64,000 nt of DNA, from positions 147,436,001 through 147,500,000 of the forward strand of contig JBITNC010000001.1 of the NCBI GenBank assembly GCA_050084985.1, given 5' to 3'. A model generated the notes under the pieces. That model searched no databases, was not told where the DNA came from, and saw nothing but the letters and a program-made list of their open reading frames with translations. The translations under genes and the position numbers were made by a program. How positions within the stretch are numbered: position 1 is the first letter of the stretch; every line of letters starts with the position of its first letter. Below, one piece after another: positions 44,063 through 56,552 of the stretch. The stretch is from Nageia nagi. Lineage: Eukaryota; Pinophyta.

Positions 44063-46485
44063 AACAACCCAAATAAGAAGAAAATGAAAGAAGATAAATT
44101 ATCTAAAGAAAAGAAGAGGAATGATGTTTACCCCTTTGGACTATTCAAAGCTATAATATTTTCTTCCAATATTCATTTCCTAGAGCTTGCATTAGCAATT
44201 CTTGAGCACTTATATATGGATCATTGAATACTTAGAGACTACACTAAAAAAGTCAAAGTTGATTTATCCCCCAAGGAATAGAAGTAGCTTTCAACTAATC
44301 AAATACGAGATTATATGAAGAATAGTCTAAGGCCAAATTCAATACAATTCATAAACCAACAAATATTTTCATAGATTTACTAAAAGCTAAGTACTAATAA
44401 TTGAACCATAAGAGGGTTAAGGTAGTAGATAGAGTGTGCTTTCAAGATAGCACTCATGTTTTACTTAAGCTTGCTATATCAGGTCATCGACTAGCATAAG
44501 TCATTGGATAACATTCAAAGATACTGAAATATAACCTCAAACATTAAAATATTAGATATAGATAGGAAGATTAAATAGGAACATGAGAAATAGAAAAAGA
44601 AGGAGAAAATTATAATGAATCCTTCTTCCACAATTGATTCCAAACTTTTAAGAAGACCTCTAGCAAATTTGCAATGCATGGCACCCCTTAGAGAATCCTC
44701 AAGTCAAGTAACCATAATAGAAATTGATGAGTTTAGAATAATGATAGATGTGGATGTTACTGATTTATTAAAAAAATAGTTACACCATTAAAGAGTATTT
44801 AGAAGATGGTGGTACAATGGTTCTATTATAGGAATCATATTAGGCCTTTAACCAAGAGGATGAAATAAATCTAGAAGCATACTCTAGTAAGGAGGAGGAA
44901 AATAATCCTTAAGATGTGGAATTATTGAGCTTGGGAGGATCTAGATAAAAAGAAGAGTAGGATAATGGAGCAAGTATACAAAGATCAAGAATTCCAAGTA
45001 GTTCATATTTCAAAAGTAGAAGTTGAAGCCAAGATAAAAATCAAAGTGGAACTGAAAATAAATTAGTAAATGTTACTAATTCTAAGGAGGAATCCCAAAG
45101 GGTAGGATAAAGGAAAATATAGTACCAATGCATACTTTGGAGAGAGATTCAAAATCCACTCATGAATCAAGATAATATCAAAATAACCCATAACAAAAAA
45201 CTCAAGCACACCTAAAAAACAAAGCACCATAAGAAGTTAAATAGATGTAGGCCTTGAAGGAGGAGGAGGAACGTATGATGGGGAAAATAGTGATAAGAAA
45301 AATCTTGAATATACAAAAAAGAGAAAGAAAGATAAACATGACCAAGCTCCAAATAAGCAGCTCACTTGTATGAACTAACCTCAATAAGTGAATGATGGAA
45401 ACTAGTTAGAAGGAGTAGATTTAAATGCATATTTGAAGATTTTACAAGATATGAGTGGAAGTGATGATGATGATAATGATGTAGATGAAGGTGATGATAG
45501 TGATGAGGGAACCGATTTCAAACCTCCCAAGTCACTTCAAATCTTCCCAAGCTTTAGATTTGATGCAAAGATTTCAATGAAGAAGATATATAGCAATAAA
45601 AATAAGCCTAAGGATGAAGCTACCCTCATAATTCACACAAATAAATATGAGATTGGAAAAATAGATGAAGAAAGGACTTCTTATATGGGAAAATTAGCTA
45701 TAAAATATATGTAGAAGTTAATAAAGTAATACAAATAGAAGATCAAGGAATTGGAGGGGAAAGTTAAAGAAGAACAAAATGTAAAAAATGGGATTTATAA
45801 ACATTTAATGAGAATATGTTAAAAATTAGTTATCATATAGAGGATTTGTTCACCAAAAACATCTAAGCACTTATCTTGCAATTTTCATAATACACTAGAT
45901 AATGCATATAATGTATTCTCTTGATTTTTATACATAAGTAAAGAGTTGAAATACATAGAAAATACTATAATGGAGATAAAGGATATATGGCAAGCAAATA
46001 TCCAATTTATTCTGAGATCAAGAAAGCATTGGGATCCAATAATGATCATCTAAATGAGGGTGTGTGATAAATTCTACTTTTACCATGTGTATTTTCTAAT
46101 AGTAAAGGATAATTGTAAATGGATGTTATCAAAATTTAGAGTAATATATGAAAATTTGAAGGTTATACTATAAAAAATTGGTATAGAATTATTTAATGGA
46201 GGAGTACTCATAGAAAATACATAGTTGCATACCTTCAAAGGAATGGTGGAGGCCTAGCTATTGACTAATGATTTGAAATCCATACAAGACTAGAACCTTA
46301 TGCACTTGTATGATGAATTAGTAATTTTAGAGTTGAGGTTGCAAGACTTAATGGATAAAATTCAAAATATGGATGAAGAAAAAATTGTTGATTCTAATGG
46401 CTTAAAGTTACATGCATGCAAGTTGACCAAGTTTGTAGGAAAGGACCTACATAAAAAGTTGATGGAATCATTGAAGAGTAGTTGA
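44063..46485 (+). pseudogene. Unidentified degenerate coding region
   Basis: Long plus-strand stretches behave like coding sequence with stops added. From 44063: MKEDKLSKEKKRNDVYPFGL, FKAIIFSSNIHFLELALAIL, KVKVDLSPKE, IRDYMKNSLRPNSIQF. From 44617: PSSTIDSKLLRRPLANLQCM, then an acidic stretch (YTIKEYLEDGGTMVLL, EINLEAYSSKEEENNP), a Ser/Arg segment (SIQRSRIPSSSYFKSRS) and Lys-rich residues. From 45412: GVDLNAYLKILQDMSGSDDD, a 15-residue acidic run, FKPPKSLQIFPSFRFDA. The end (46300-46485) reads LVILELRLQDLMDKIQNMDE and KLHACKLTKFVGKDLHKKLM. Frames shift at least twice. I recognise no family. It may be the missing middle of the gypsy remnant at 39703-41245 and 49030-50290, or an independent gene. 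Confidence 0.4.
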
Positions 46486-46589
46486 AGTCCTAGCTACATT
46501 TCACCCCTTATATAGGGTAAATTGTTAATTAGAAAAGATAAAAATACTAGTTCACTTATTGAAAGTCCCTTTCAATGCATCACCCCTTG

Positions 46590-47319
46590 TGTAGACCCAA
46601 AAATGTGTACTTAATAAATAAATACATAAATAAATGAATGGTCTATGAATACAATGCTAAGCAACTCTATATCAAATTATAATAAATATACATGAACATA
46701 TAAAACCTCATACAAAGTAATACAAGTAGCTAATAATGTACAATCGTTATAATGGAACAATAATGAATCTTTAGAGGACTATGATCTGACTTCAAACAAT
46801 CTCATAATAAATATTCTCAATAATAACACCATAAGTTATTTCCCTAAGTCTAGACCTCCTGATCTAGAAGGTGTATGTTGCTAGCTACATAAAAGTGGTA
46901 TGCCATTGATGGCATTGGATTCATAGTTTTATATGTCATGAAAAAGAGAGATAGTAGAGCTCATAGAGTATAAAAAATTCTCAAGATAGGTGGAATCAAT
47001 AGACACCATAAGTTTGATGTTTGGGAGAACCACCTATAAGAGAGATATGATAGGGATGTCAACCTTCACCTCTTGTATTTATAACTTGCACAGAACAAAA
47101 ATGGATTGATAGCTGATGCATAGCAATAACAATAATCTTTTCTATATTTAAGATAATTTAAAGTATAATCCCTAGTATATGATATTGCATTGATCATAGT
47201 ACATGGTATTACAATATAATAGCACTTTATCTTGATTTATGTATTATTGCCAATTAATCATTTAATATGTCTAAATATGATTTATTCAATAAATAATAAA
47301 TAATTTTCAGGTATATACA
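46590..47319 (-). repeat. LTR related to family A (solo or orphan)
   Basis: 730 bp, starting TGTAGACC and ending TATATACA, followed by TTTTTCCCCTG, which on the minus strand is a PPT (CAGGGGAAAAA). The ends and the TTTAATAAATAATAAATAA-like terminal block match the family A LTRs. No partner LTR was found on either side. Confidence 0.7.
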
Positions 47320-49019
47320 TTTTTCCCCTGTTTGGATATGTAATGAAAAGCATTGAAATTGTAGAATCCATAGGAGTCTAGAGAAGAGAAAAAGATTTTC
47401 AATTGTAAAGTGGACTTCCCTATTTTGATCGATATGTCGAGTATGGTATGTTATTTTCCCCCTTTTGGTCTCAATTTCCCCTAGCTAATGCTATGTTGGG
47501 TAAGCAAGCCAAAATCAGAATCGCTCTATGAGGTGAGTACTTGATGCCAATCCTACTCACTCAAACAATACCTAAAGAACAAAGCAACATATACCTACAT
47601 AGATCTCATCCATGAAAGAATAAGCAATGTAAATAGTAAGGATGAAATAAATATAATATGTTATAAACCATGATACATAGACTATTGTGATATATGACTC
47701 ATGATCTATGAAGAGCAAGCACATGAGGTCCTTTTTATTTCCCCAGGCTTGTAATGTCCTTGATGTATAGGCTATTGTAATAGACAACTAATATCTATAA
47801 AGACCAAGTTGATGAGAACTTTTAATGACTCAAGCTTGGGATAATCCAGCAATTGATAAGAGATGTTGCTCATGGAGTGACCATTACTTTAAAAATATTT
47901 GTTAGTAGAAATAATATCATGTTAATATTGATAATGTATTAGATATTCAAATAAGTAGGGGTATAATATTACCAAATTTTTTAGTTGTATTAACTATTGT
48001 AGATTGAATGCACACGACTAGTGGCATCCGTTGCCTACAATTATTCAATAATATCTTCTACAAATATGATCATACAACATAGATCAGTAAGAATACATGA
48101 GAATATTAAAATAAAAATCATATTTTTAACAAAATTTCAATATGCTGCAAGTGGAATAATTTTATATCAATGGCACACCTTTGGTAGCATGAAATACTCA
48201 ATTTCCAATTAAAAAATTAAAATATGAACCAATTAACAATGATATAAACCACTTAGAATTGGGAAATAAGTATAAAAACATTACTTTGTATGAAAGTAAT
48301 ATTTAGAATAAATTATAAAATAGAAACAAATGGTTGTATACTCATTTCTTCTATAGAAGATGCATAGCCAGAAGGTAATTACTCCATAAATCAATTCAAA
48401 ATACAAAAGTAAAATTTTCATTTTACAAGAAGCATGATATCAAGGTTTCCACACTACTGGTGGCATTATATTGGAGGAATTATGCATAATAAAAATTCAT
48501 CATATTCAATTAGCCATAAAATAAGAAATGTGGATAATATAGCATTGCAAAATGTTCATATCTACAAAAATTAAAAAATTTATGCATTGATTTAATTAAA
48601 CTTGATTTAATTGATAAAAATGTATTAGTTTTGAGCATCCCATTGTGATAATATGCAAATAATTTGAAGTAAAATATTACAAATTGAAGTAACACCTTTG
48701 AAAGATTTGGGAATTCGATGAATATCATGCTATTGGTAGCATCCTTTTCCCATAGTAAAATGTAAATAATGAAAATTGATCAATCTTAAAGCCACATATT
48801 ATTTATACTAGGAAAATAAAAGAATTTATCATTCCAAAGCTTGGATCACTAAATCATTAATCAATTCATAGAAAAACACACTATCAATGGTGTAAAAATA
48901 GGCAAATTACTTTTTCAAAAATAAACTTCAACCATTTAAAATTTTTCTATGCACATTAAAGATGTAAAATATAGGTTTAGAACATTAGAACCATAATGTG
49001 AAGGAGACCCTAAGGTTTA
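47320..49019. other. Non-coding; repeated (G)GTGGCAT-like motif
   Basis: No gene seen. The phrase TGGTGGCAT or TGGTAGCAT, with neighbours such as AGTGGCATCC, recurs at about 48025, 48187, 48457, 48733 and 48888, suggesting an old degenerate tandem array. The first ~200 bp resemble the family A interior (GTCTCAATTTCCCCTAG). Confidence 0.4.
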
Positions 49020-49029
49020 GTGTAAAATC

Positions 49030-49520
49030 TAGTCATATAATGCAAGGTACCTTGCATTATACATTATAGCATTTATGGATACTAAACCTATGAAGAGGGC
49101 ATTAGTTGATGATGGATCATTCATTGATGTTATATATTCTATGGCACTATAGAGGCTTAAGATCTACATTAATTTTCTAAATACATCCTCTCTTACCATC
49201 AGGGCCTTTAACAACACCTTGGTTACAACAATGAAAATAGTCATTCTTCCAATTAAAGTAAGGGTTAAGGAAATTTCAACCATGTCATATGGTTGAGGAT
49301 GAGATGTAGTATGATATTATGTTGGTCCCACATGGATTGATAATGTGGAAACTATTCCATATATAATACACAAGTGTCTCAAGTATCTATATAATTGAAT
49401 GGTGCATTGTATAGTAGGAGATTCAAATCCCTTCATTCATTACAATTTTAGTTTCATTCTTGAGTCCCCTCACATGCCTTATGGGCATATTTTTCCAATC
49501 ATCATTCTTGTAAATAATGA
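49030..49520 (+). pseudogene. Gypsy aspartic protease remnant
   Basis: The plus strand reads NARYLALYIIAFMDTKPMKR, ALVDDGSFIDVIYSMAL, a stop, RLKIYINF, LTIRAFNNTLVTTMKIVILP, IKVRVKEISTMSYG. It then reads YYVGPTWIDNVETIPYIIHK with CLKYLYN, the LLGRPWIH---VPS-HQCLKY block of Tat-type proteases. The active site reads DDGS. In related elements this protease precedes the G-patch and RT. Stops and G-to-A-type changes make it inactive. Confidence 0.75.
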
Positions 49521-50119
49521 TCCTAATCCATAGCAATCACATTCACAAGAGCTTCAATCTTAGACTCACCCTCCTATTCAATCACATTCTTCATCACAAC
49601 CATATTTTTCATCTCTATGCAATGTACCTCCTCTTATATGTTTAGGTGGTAAGTCAACTATACATAATATTCATCTAGTTATCATACCTCATCTTTACAC
49701 ATCTATAGAAATGGCCATCCATCCTATCATAATGTCCCATGACCAAGTAGTGTCCACTGATCCTATTCATATTTGGTATTTTTCTTGATTCAATAATATG
49801 ATCCCTCTTCATTTATATTTTTTCTAGATGCCCTTAACTAACACTGTATCACTCACATTATTTTTCCACCTTTTGATATCATCTAGTACAAATTTCGTGT
49901 CAAGGGGGAATATCGTAATAATGATGTATATGTTAATATTCTTTTAGAGTGAAAATTGGAGAGATATTGGGAATCCTTACTTGTTCTTAACTCCATCATC
50001 CCACTAGGCCATTATCTAATCAATATTTCTTCATCTACATAGGTATTAATATACCCATCAACATTCCACTAAAGCATTATCTTAAAAGATATTTTCCACT
50101 AAAATAGATTATGCTTCGT

Positions 50120-50290
50120 ATCTTGACTTAGTGGTTAGACTCTTCATTAAATTGAAATGGAAAGGATATGACCTAGGAACATATGATTAGGGATATGTTT
50201 ATACATTCATGTTGCCTTTTCAATCTAACCATAATAAAAGAGGTCTAGTTTTTCATGGCCCTTATTGAGTAAAGGAGGCCCTATGATGTT
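50120..50290 (+). pseudogene. G-patch remnant of gypsy pol
   Basis: LIKLKWKGYDLGTYD, a stop, GYVYTFMLPFQSNHNKRGLV followed by FHGPY. This matches the G-patch pattern M-K-GY-PG-GLGK---I-P---NRGLGF that some Tat-lineage elements carry between protease and RT. No RT follows, and the sequence changes character after about 50350. Confidence 0.6.
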
Positions 50291-50394
50291 TTGTCATTAT
50301 TGTCAACTTACTATGATGCTTTTCATTATTGTCTACATAGGAAAAGAATTATTTTAATGTTAATTGTAGTATAATCGGGTACTTTATAGTGTTT

Positions 50395-50640
50395 TTAATC
50401 ATTATGGAGTACTTGGAGTCTTTTTGGAAAGAAATACAATTTATGGAGCTTGATTTTGGAGCTACATCTTTATTCTAGAGCCATCATACTGTTTGGAGTC
50501 ATTCTAGAAAGAAATATAATTTTTGGAGATTATTTCTGAATCTATATCTTATTTATGTATCTACATCATTTTTTTGGATCTCAATAATCATTCTAGAGCA
50601 TACTTTCCAAAGCTTACTCAATATTCATACCTTAGTCTCT
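50395..50640. repeat. TTTGGAGCTA-type repeats
   Basis: TTTGGAGCTACATC, TTCTAGAGCC, CTTGGAGTCTTTTTGGAAAG and TTTGGAGTCATTCTAGAAAG recur here. The wording is like the minisatellite in the Athila-like LTRs (TTTCTGGAGCTACATTT), so this may be a distant relative of that LTR. Confidence 0.5.
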
Positions 50641-50999
50641 AGAGTTGTTAATAGGTGCAAATATGTGTTAAGGGCAACAATGATAGATCTACTAGAAATG
50701 ATCCAAAGTGAGTTAAGGTACCAAATTTGTACCAATGGTAATTCATATTATAAATAACATATGAATAAAATTTAAAGGAAAATATACATGTAATATGAAA
50801 TTTATAGGTCACAAAAAATTATAGTTTCTTACTTTTTGACTACTGAAAATATAGTGACAAATCTATGTAAGAGGCCAACTTTGCAACAATGCTGGGAGCG
50901 ATCCTTGAAGAGTTAAGAGCTGAAATTTGTACCAAAAGGATTTTATAAAATAAATAATATGTTGATATAATTTGGTATTCATTTAAGTTATGATGCATA

Positions 51000-51541
51000 C
51001 ATTATGTGAACTTAAAAAGGGAATCTAGGCATGTTTTCGCTACTAGATAGAAACTGGAAAGTGAGAGTTACAACAAGGCATGTGATATTTTTGTGAGTGG
51101 TGAAAGGGAGAAGAGTGAAAAGAGATAGATTAGAAAATAAATAAGAAATATCTTTACCCATTTAGGGTTTTGTAATAGTAAGGGCATGTAATATGTCATA
51201 ATATTTCTATTGTATAAACCAAGTTTGTGTTTGGATAAGAGTTAAAGCTCCTTGCAATGGGTGCTACAGAATTGAGGGTCAGTGGATGCTAATCCTGATA
51301 GTGTATGCTATCAAATTTGTAATACCAACATTTTTTAGATAATATTTTATTGGTATATTAAGAATTCCATTAGCATAGTGATTTTTCCCTCATTAGGGTT
51401 TCACTATAAATTTTGTGCTATGTGTTGTTGGCTTGTGTGATTGCCTTTTGAAGTTTTAGTAGATAACTTGTTAAGTATTTTTATGATAAAGAAAAAAAAA
51501 ACACTAATTCACCCCCCTCTTAGTGTTTCTATTAGAATAAT
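51000..51541 (+). repeat. Solo copia-type LTR with decayed PBS
   Basis: The right end has AATTCACCCCCCTCTTAGTG, the characteristic terminal region of plant copia LTRs (Maximus/SIRE-like). It is followed at about 51545-51560 by TTAGTATTAGAACTAGG. Compared with the initiator-Met PBS (TTGGTATCAGAGCTTGG-type), most differences are G-to-A or C-to-T. The left end cannot be fixed precisely. No second LTR was found in the window. Confidence 0.65.
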
Positions 51542-51639
51542 AATTAGTATTAGAACTAGGTTCCTTTTTCAAGTCTAATCAATTAAGAAGATTCAAGGAG
51601 TGACATAATGACCAGTGGTGAAGGTTTCTCATCCAATAG

Positions 51640-54600
51640 AGAATTTTATATCCTAATCTCCTTCTATTTCTATGGTGTCATAAAATACTCTATCTGATCA
51701 TTCTCCAATAGTGTTTAATATCAAATACACTCATGTTCTTAAAAGAATATTCAAACCTTAATGGTATATGAACACTTCCCTATTTCCCTATCCCTCCATG
51801 AAAGTGCACATTTTTTGCATTTGGAATATTATCCCTTGGCCTCTTAGTGTGAATGGTTGGATCACTTTGTGGAATAATTACTTTTTAGGAACTACTAAAG
51901 TTCTTAGAACCATTAGCATAGAGTTTACTAAAAGGAGGTGTAAGTCCAACCTCATCATTTGAATTGAATTTGCTAAATATTCTTGCTATTTTAAGGCTGA
52001 TCCCTTTAACATTCCTCTTTAAGCTAATGTTTCAACTCTCAGACATGAAATTAGAAAATCCAAATTTTATTCAAGTAAAGGATCTCAACTTAATCCCCAC
52101 TTGAAATGGCTTAAGGTGTGAGATAGAGTTTCAAAAGAGTTCTTCAAAAGATTGCACCCCTTGCATACTACCCAGTTTCAAGCTTTATAGCATGATAGTA
52201 ATAGAATCACTAATTTCCCTAATATTTTCCAAGCTTTTTATCAGCATTATGAGAAGGTTTTTACTTCTTGACTTGTTACTATAACTAGCCAACAAGCTCT
52301 TAATGATTGATGCAATGTCATACCTAAGTAGTTGAATACTACTCAGAGGGAATTTTGTGACTCCCCTTTAACTTTAGAAGATCTAAAACTTGCTTTATTT
52401 GATATGGCTAATGACCAAACTCCTAGTATTGATGGATTTCCTTTTAAATTCTATAAAACTTTTTGGGATATATTTGGCCCTAATATTTTACATGTTTACT
52501 AAGAATCTATGCATACTGGTTCTTTGGGAGCTTTAATAAATAAAGGTAATATCAAATTCATCCCAAACCCTAGTGATCCAAAAATTATTACAAATTTGAG
52601 ACCCATCACCTTGTTAAATGTTAGCTATAAAATCATTGCTAAATATTTGGCTCTTAATCTTCATCCCCTATTACCTCTCATTTTCTAACCAAATAAAATT
52701 GGTTTTATGCAATGAAAATATATTCTTGATAATCTTATTGCTATCTAGGAAGGTATGCAATGGGATCAATCTTTAGGACAAGATACTCTTTTCATTAAAA
52801 TTGACTTTGAAAAGGCCTATGATCATATTGAGTGGAGGTTCATTTTAGCCATGTTGCAGGCTCTTGGCTTTGTTCCTTATTTTCTTAAATCTATCAATAT
52901 GCTATGTAGAGATGCTTCTATAATTTTAACAATAAATAATGCTTAGTCTCATTCCATCCTGTTAGCTTGCTTTGTAATACAAGGATGTCCTTTAGTCCCT
53001 TTTCTTTTTATTTTAGCTACTGAATCTTTTAGCTATTTTTTAGTTTTTCAAGCCTCCAAGGGAATGATCAAAGGTATTACCTTACTCATTCAGATAAATC
53101 TATTGTAAATGGACATTTTATAGATGATTCTTTTCTTATTATCGTAGAAGATGAGTAGTCTATTAATACTGCACTTAAATGTTTAGACACTTTTTTATTA
53201 GATTCTAGATCTAGCATTCAATGGAATAAGACTTCTTGTTATAGATAATCCCTTAAGGATATTCCTCATTGGCTTATTAATTTTCCATGGAAATAGATTC
53301 AACTAGGTAAAACATTTAAGTTTTTAGGTATCCCCTTTGCTTTTGAAGCCTCCTCTACTCAATTATAGAAATATGTAGTGCAAAAAATGGAAAAGAAGCT
53401 AGCATATTGGTCCATAAAGAAACTTTCCCTTATAGGGAAATTTTAAATTTATTCCAAGATATTAGCTTCCACCTATGTCTATTACTCCTCCTATTGGGTT
53501 CCTACTAAGTCTTGTTATAATAGGCTTGACAAATTGCTTAGGGATTTTATTTGGGCTTTAGATGGACATAAAAGAGACTTTAATTAGGTTTCTTGGGATT
53601 CTTGCTGCATGACTAGATCTAATGGAGGTATGGGAATGTTTAACTATGAAAAACAAGGGATTGGTTTATGTTCCAAATAGGTTATTCAAGCTTTGGAAGG
53701 GGATGAGGCATGAAAAATCCGAGTTAGATATTACATATCTATAGGTACTCCCTTTGGAAAAAGGGTTTGGAAAGGAATGAATTTTTGTATAATTCTTACT
53801 GCCCTTATGTAGTTTAAAATTCCTAGTTCTCTTATTGTTAAAAGTATATGGAAATCTTAGGAGGCCTTAAAGCTATGGCTGACATGGAAAGGATGTGATA
53901 AAAAGGTAGGTGCCTCTTGCTCTTATTTAAATCTATGATTTTCCCCTATAATTATTGATAATGGGTTACTCCCTACTCAAATTTAGTGGATTAGAGCTCT
54001 TAGATTTCACTACAAAAGCATTGACTCTTTCTTGGACCTGTATGATCCTCAAACCAGATTTAGTTCTCTTGGGATATGTTTTGAGAGTTGCATATCTCAA
54101 GGTAGATGATAAGTATACTTTTGAATTTCTTATTGATAGAACTCCTCTATTTTTCTAGAATAAACTTGGGAAGAAGTTTCAAAAGCCCTGGTGGTCAAAC
54201 TAGGTTTGGCCCAAACAAATTCAAATGAACAAGTCTCATATGGGCTACTTTTTTATTTCCCCTCATGTTCCTATGGATGATACTCTTAATGTTCGATGGG
54301 ACTTATTCTTTGTTCAATCTCATTGGACATTAAGATTTAAGGTTATTTGGTCTTTGTTCTTAGATCCTAAGTAGTATTTTCTTGGTTGGAGTTGGTTACA
54401 TCAAGGTCTTCCTATTGGTATTTGAAGATACTATCTGGTTGTTCCTAACCCTCTATGTGCAAATTTTTTGGTCATGTGACAAAGATCAAGATTCTTGGAT
54501 ACAGATTCTCTCTTTGTTAACCCTTTTTTTTCTACTCCTTTCACTTGGGTTCATGCTCTATTAGGGGATCCTCTTCATTTCTTACAACCTCTACAAGAAT

Positions 54601-54835
54601 TTTGGTATATTTTTCATCTTAGTCTATTATTTCACCTCTAGAAGACTCAAAATAACATTATTTTTGGAAGATAAGAAGCTTCTATTGTATTCTCTCTTTC
54701 TAGCAAATACATATTCTTTTATGATTATTTGTTGTAGATATTTAATCAAGTAGAAAAGGTCCATTTTGAGGTTCAACACTTACAGAATTTGTTGGATCAC
54801 TAGTGCAATGCTCCCTACTTTACTTTAGTATTTTA
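51640..54835 (+). mobile_element. L1-type LINE, 5'-truncated and decayed
   Basis: A non-LTR retrotransposon copied by target-primed reverse transcription. The first recognisable block is the end of the endonuclease domain, LSDHSPIVFNIKYT (about 51695-51735), so most of the endonuclease is missing. The interior includes SPLTLEDLKLALFDMANDQT, then PSIDGFPFKFYKTFWD, IKFIPNPSDPKIITNLRPIT and LLNVSYKIIAKYLALNL. RT motif A is KIDFEKAYDHIEW (52797 onward), motif B is QGCPLVPFLFIL (about 52976) and motif C is FIDD at 53117-53128. The C-terminal part (53300-54830) contains a maturase-like linker, FTWVHALLGDPLHFLQPL and KTQNNIIFG, typical of plant LINE ends. Stops and frameshifts are present. It lies just downstream of the copia LTR. 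Confidence 0.9.
52100..53200 (+). pseudogene. LINE reverse transcriptase domain
   Basis: The polymerase part of the LINE. The longest clean stretch is 52755-52946, with LFIKIDFEKAYDHIEWRFIL, AMLQALGFVPYFLKSINM. Motif C (FIDDSFLI) is in another frame, so at least one frameshift lies between motifs A and C. Motif B has Cys in place of the usual Asp of QGDPLSP. Confidence 0.88.
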
Positions 54836-54894
54836 GTTTTAATTTTTCATTATATTATATTATTTCTACGAGGTCATTGACATGTATTACTATC

Positions 54895-55895
54895 TATGCA
54901 CCTACAATTGTATGATCTAATGATAATATAATGTCCATGGACTATGGACAAAAAATGTATGATCATCAATGGCCAATGATATGGCTAGTGAGAGTTCACT
55001 TAAAAGAAAAACTAATGATGTAGCTATAAATAAATTGTTAACATTGAATCATCATCAATAGATGATGTAACTTATTATGTATCCAACTCATTATTATGCA
55101 GGGTATATCTAACACCTTTCTATAGGTATCTACATCATGAAGAATAGAGGAAAGTATAAAGAAAAATATACCATTAGGGATGTGCTCACTATTCTTAAGC
55201 TATCAGTTGTTTGCATTTCATTAACTTTGTAAAAAAGATACAAATACCTCTTTTTTATCATGGCATATATGTGAGAGCATTAGTTTCTAAGTATCAAACA
55301 TGATGGAATGGCCAGATCCATGGTTGAATAGTATAAGGGGAAAAATAATATATTCTATTTCTAAGATTAGATGTGGAACCATAAGACTACCTGCTAGCAG
55401 AGATCCTTCCAAGATAAAAATTCACATTATATGGAGAGAAATATTTCTTCATATTTTACCTTGGTTACACCATTTTAGGACCTTCTTTAGGGAAACCAAG
55501 CCAAAAGGGGCTAGCAAAGGACCCTCACCATCAATAACATCATCAAGTAGCAATACAAAAAAGAGTTCAAAGTTCTCAAAATTTTATTCTATATTTCTTC
55601 TCTAGACATGTAATTTTATTGCTTCAATCACACCTTCAAAGAGGAGAAAAATTTATATATCCAAAAATGAATTATTATTTATTAAATAATTCATTTTAGA
55701 TCCTTAAGGATATTTTTAGAAAAAAGGGGTTAAAATAATACCCAAAAGTAATGCAATCAATGTAATGGAACATTGCACAATGTAAAGGGGGTAAAATACT
55801 AATAAATATACCATAGAAAATGTAATGTGCAATGATCCCAAGAATCCAAGAAGGCCAAGATGTTGCTATATAAATACATCAAAGGCAACATAAAA
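54895..55895 (+). mobile_element. Family A element fragment, plus orientation
   Basis: 54895-55651 is the reverse complement of part of the family A interior (for example TGGCCAATGATATGGCTAGT versus the 26015-26045 region, and AAAGGACCCTCACCATC versus 25470-25495). A PPT-like AAAGAGGAGAAAAAT is followed at 55652 by an LTR start (TTTATATATCCAAAAATG, decayed). LTR similarity runs to about 55895. The plus-strand frame 55300-55605 lies in the interior and has no clear counterpart in the other copy, so it is not called as a gene. Confidence 0.75.
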
Positions 55896-56081
55896 AGGAT
55901 AACATGCGAGGGTATTAGAGATTCTATAGAGATTTTAACAAATGCAATATCAATATATCCTACCAAAAATAGTATTTTGTAACACCACCTCTACATAGAT
56001 CTATTAAACCCTTTATATCACTTTAATATATCTTTGATTTCATTCACAGATCTACTTAATCCATGCATCAAGCAGAGTGGT
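55896..56081. other. No gene seen
   Basis: Short non-coding spacer before the next LTR. Confidence 0.5.
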
Positions 56082-56552
56082 TGATATAATTGAATGATTC
56101 TATAAACCAAGATATCTTGTAGTTTCTCTAAAAAATCTAACTAAAAACAAATCATTCACATAAATAAGAACAAACAATGTATAATGGTTTCTTTAACTCT
56201 TAGGAGTACATCCACTTTGAACCATCTTTTCTATTACTTCTCACAAGAGAACTTTTCTTCAAATTCTCAAGAATTATTCTACAAAGCTCTTACAAGAGCA
56301 TTCCTATAACTCTATAATACTAGCATCTTTATGCTTCTATAAGTACCATGAGAGGAAGGGTACCCCTCTATTTATAACATAAAAGCCACTCTTTAACCAC
56401 CTTTTTACCCAAGAGTAAGGTTAAAGCTTTTTCCATATTTATTCCCTTAATGTTTTAAAGTATTTAGAGATAGTTTAAGCATTTAGTGAATTTGTATTAT
56501 GGGTTTACATTAAATAGAGATATTATATAATAATGCATTAAAATTTCCAACA
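56082..56552 (-). repeat. copia-type LTR (family B), minus orientation
   Basis: 471 bp, with a minus-strand start of TGTTGGAAATTTTAATGCAT. It is preceded on the minus strand by AAGGGGGAG, a classic copia PPT at 56553-56562. The same unit recurs at 61675-62153 in the same orientation and at 60480-60922 in the opposite one. Confidence 0.85.
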
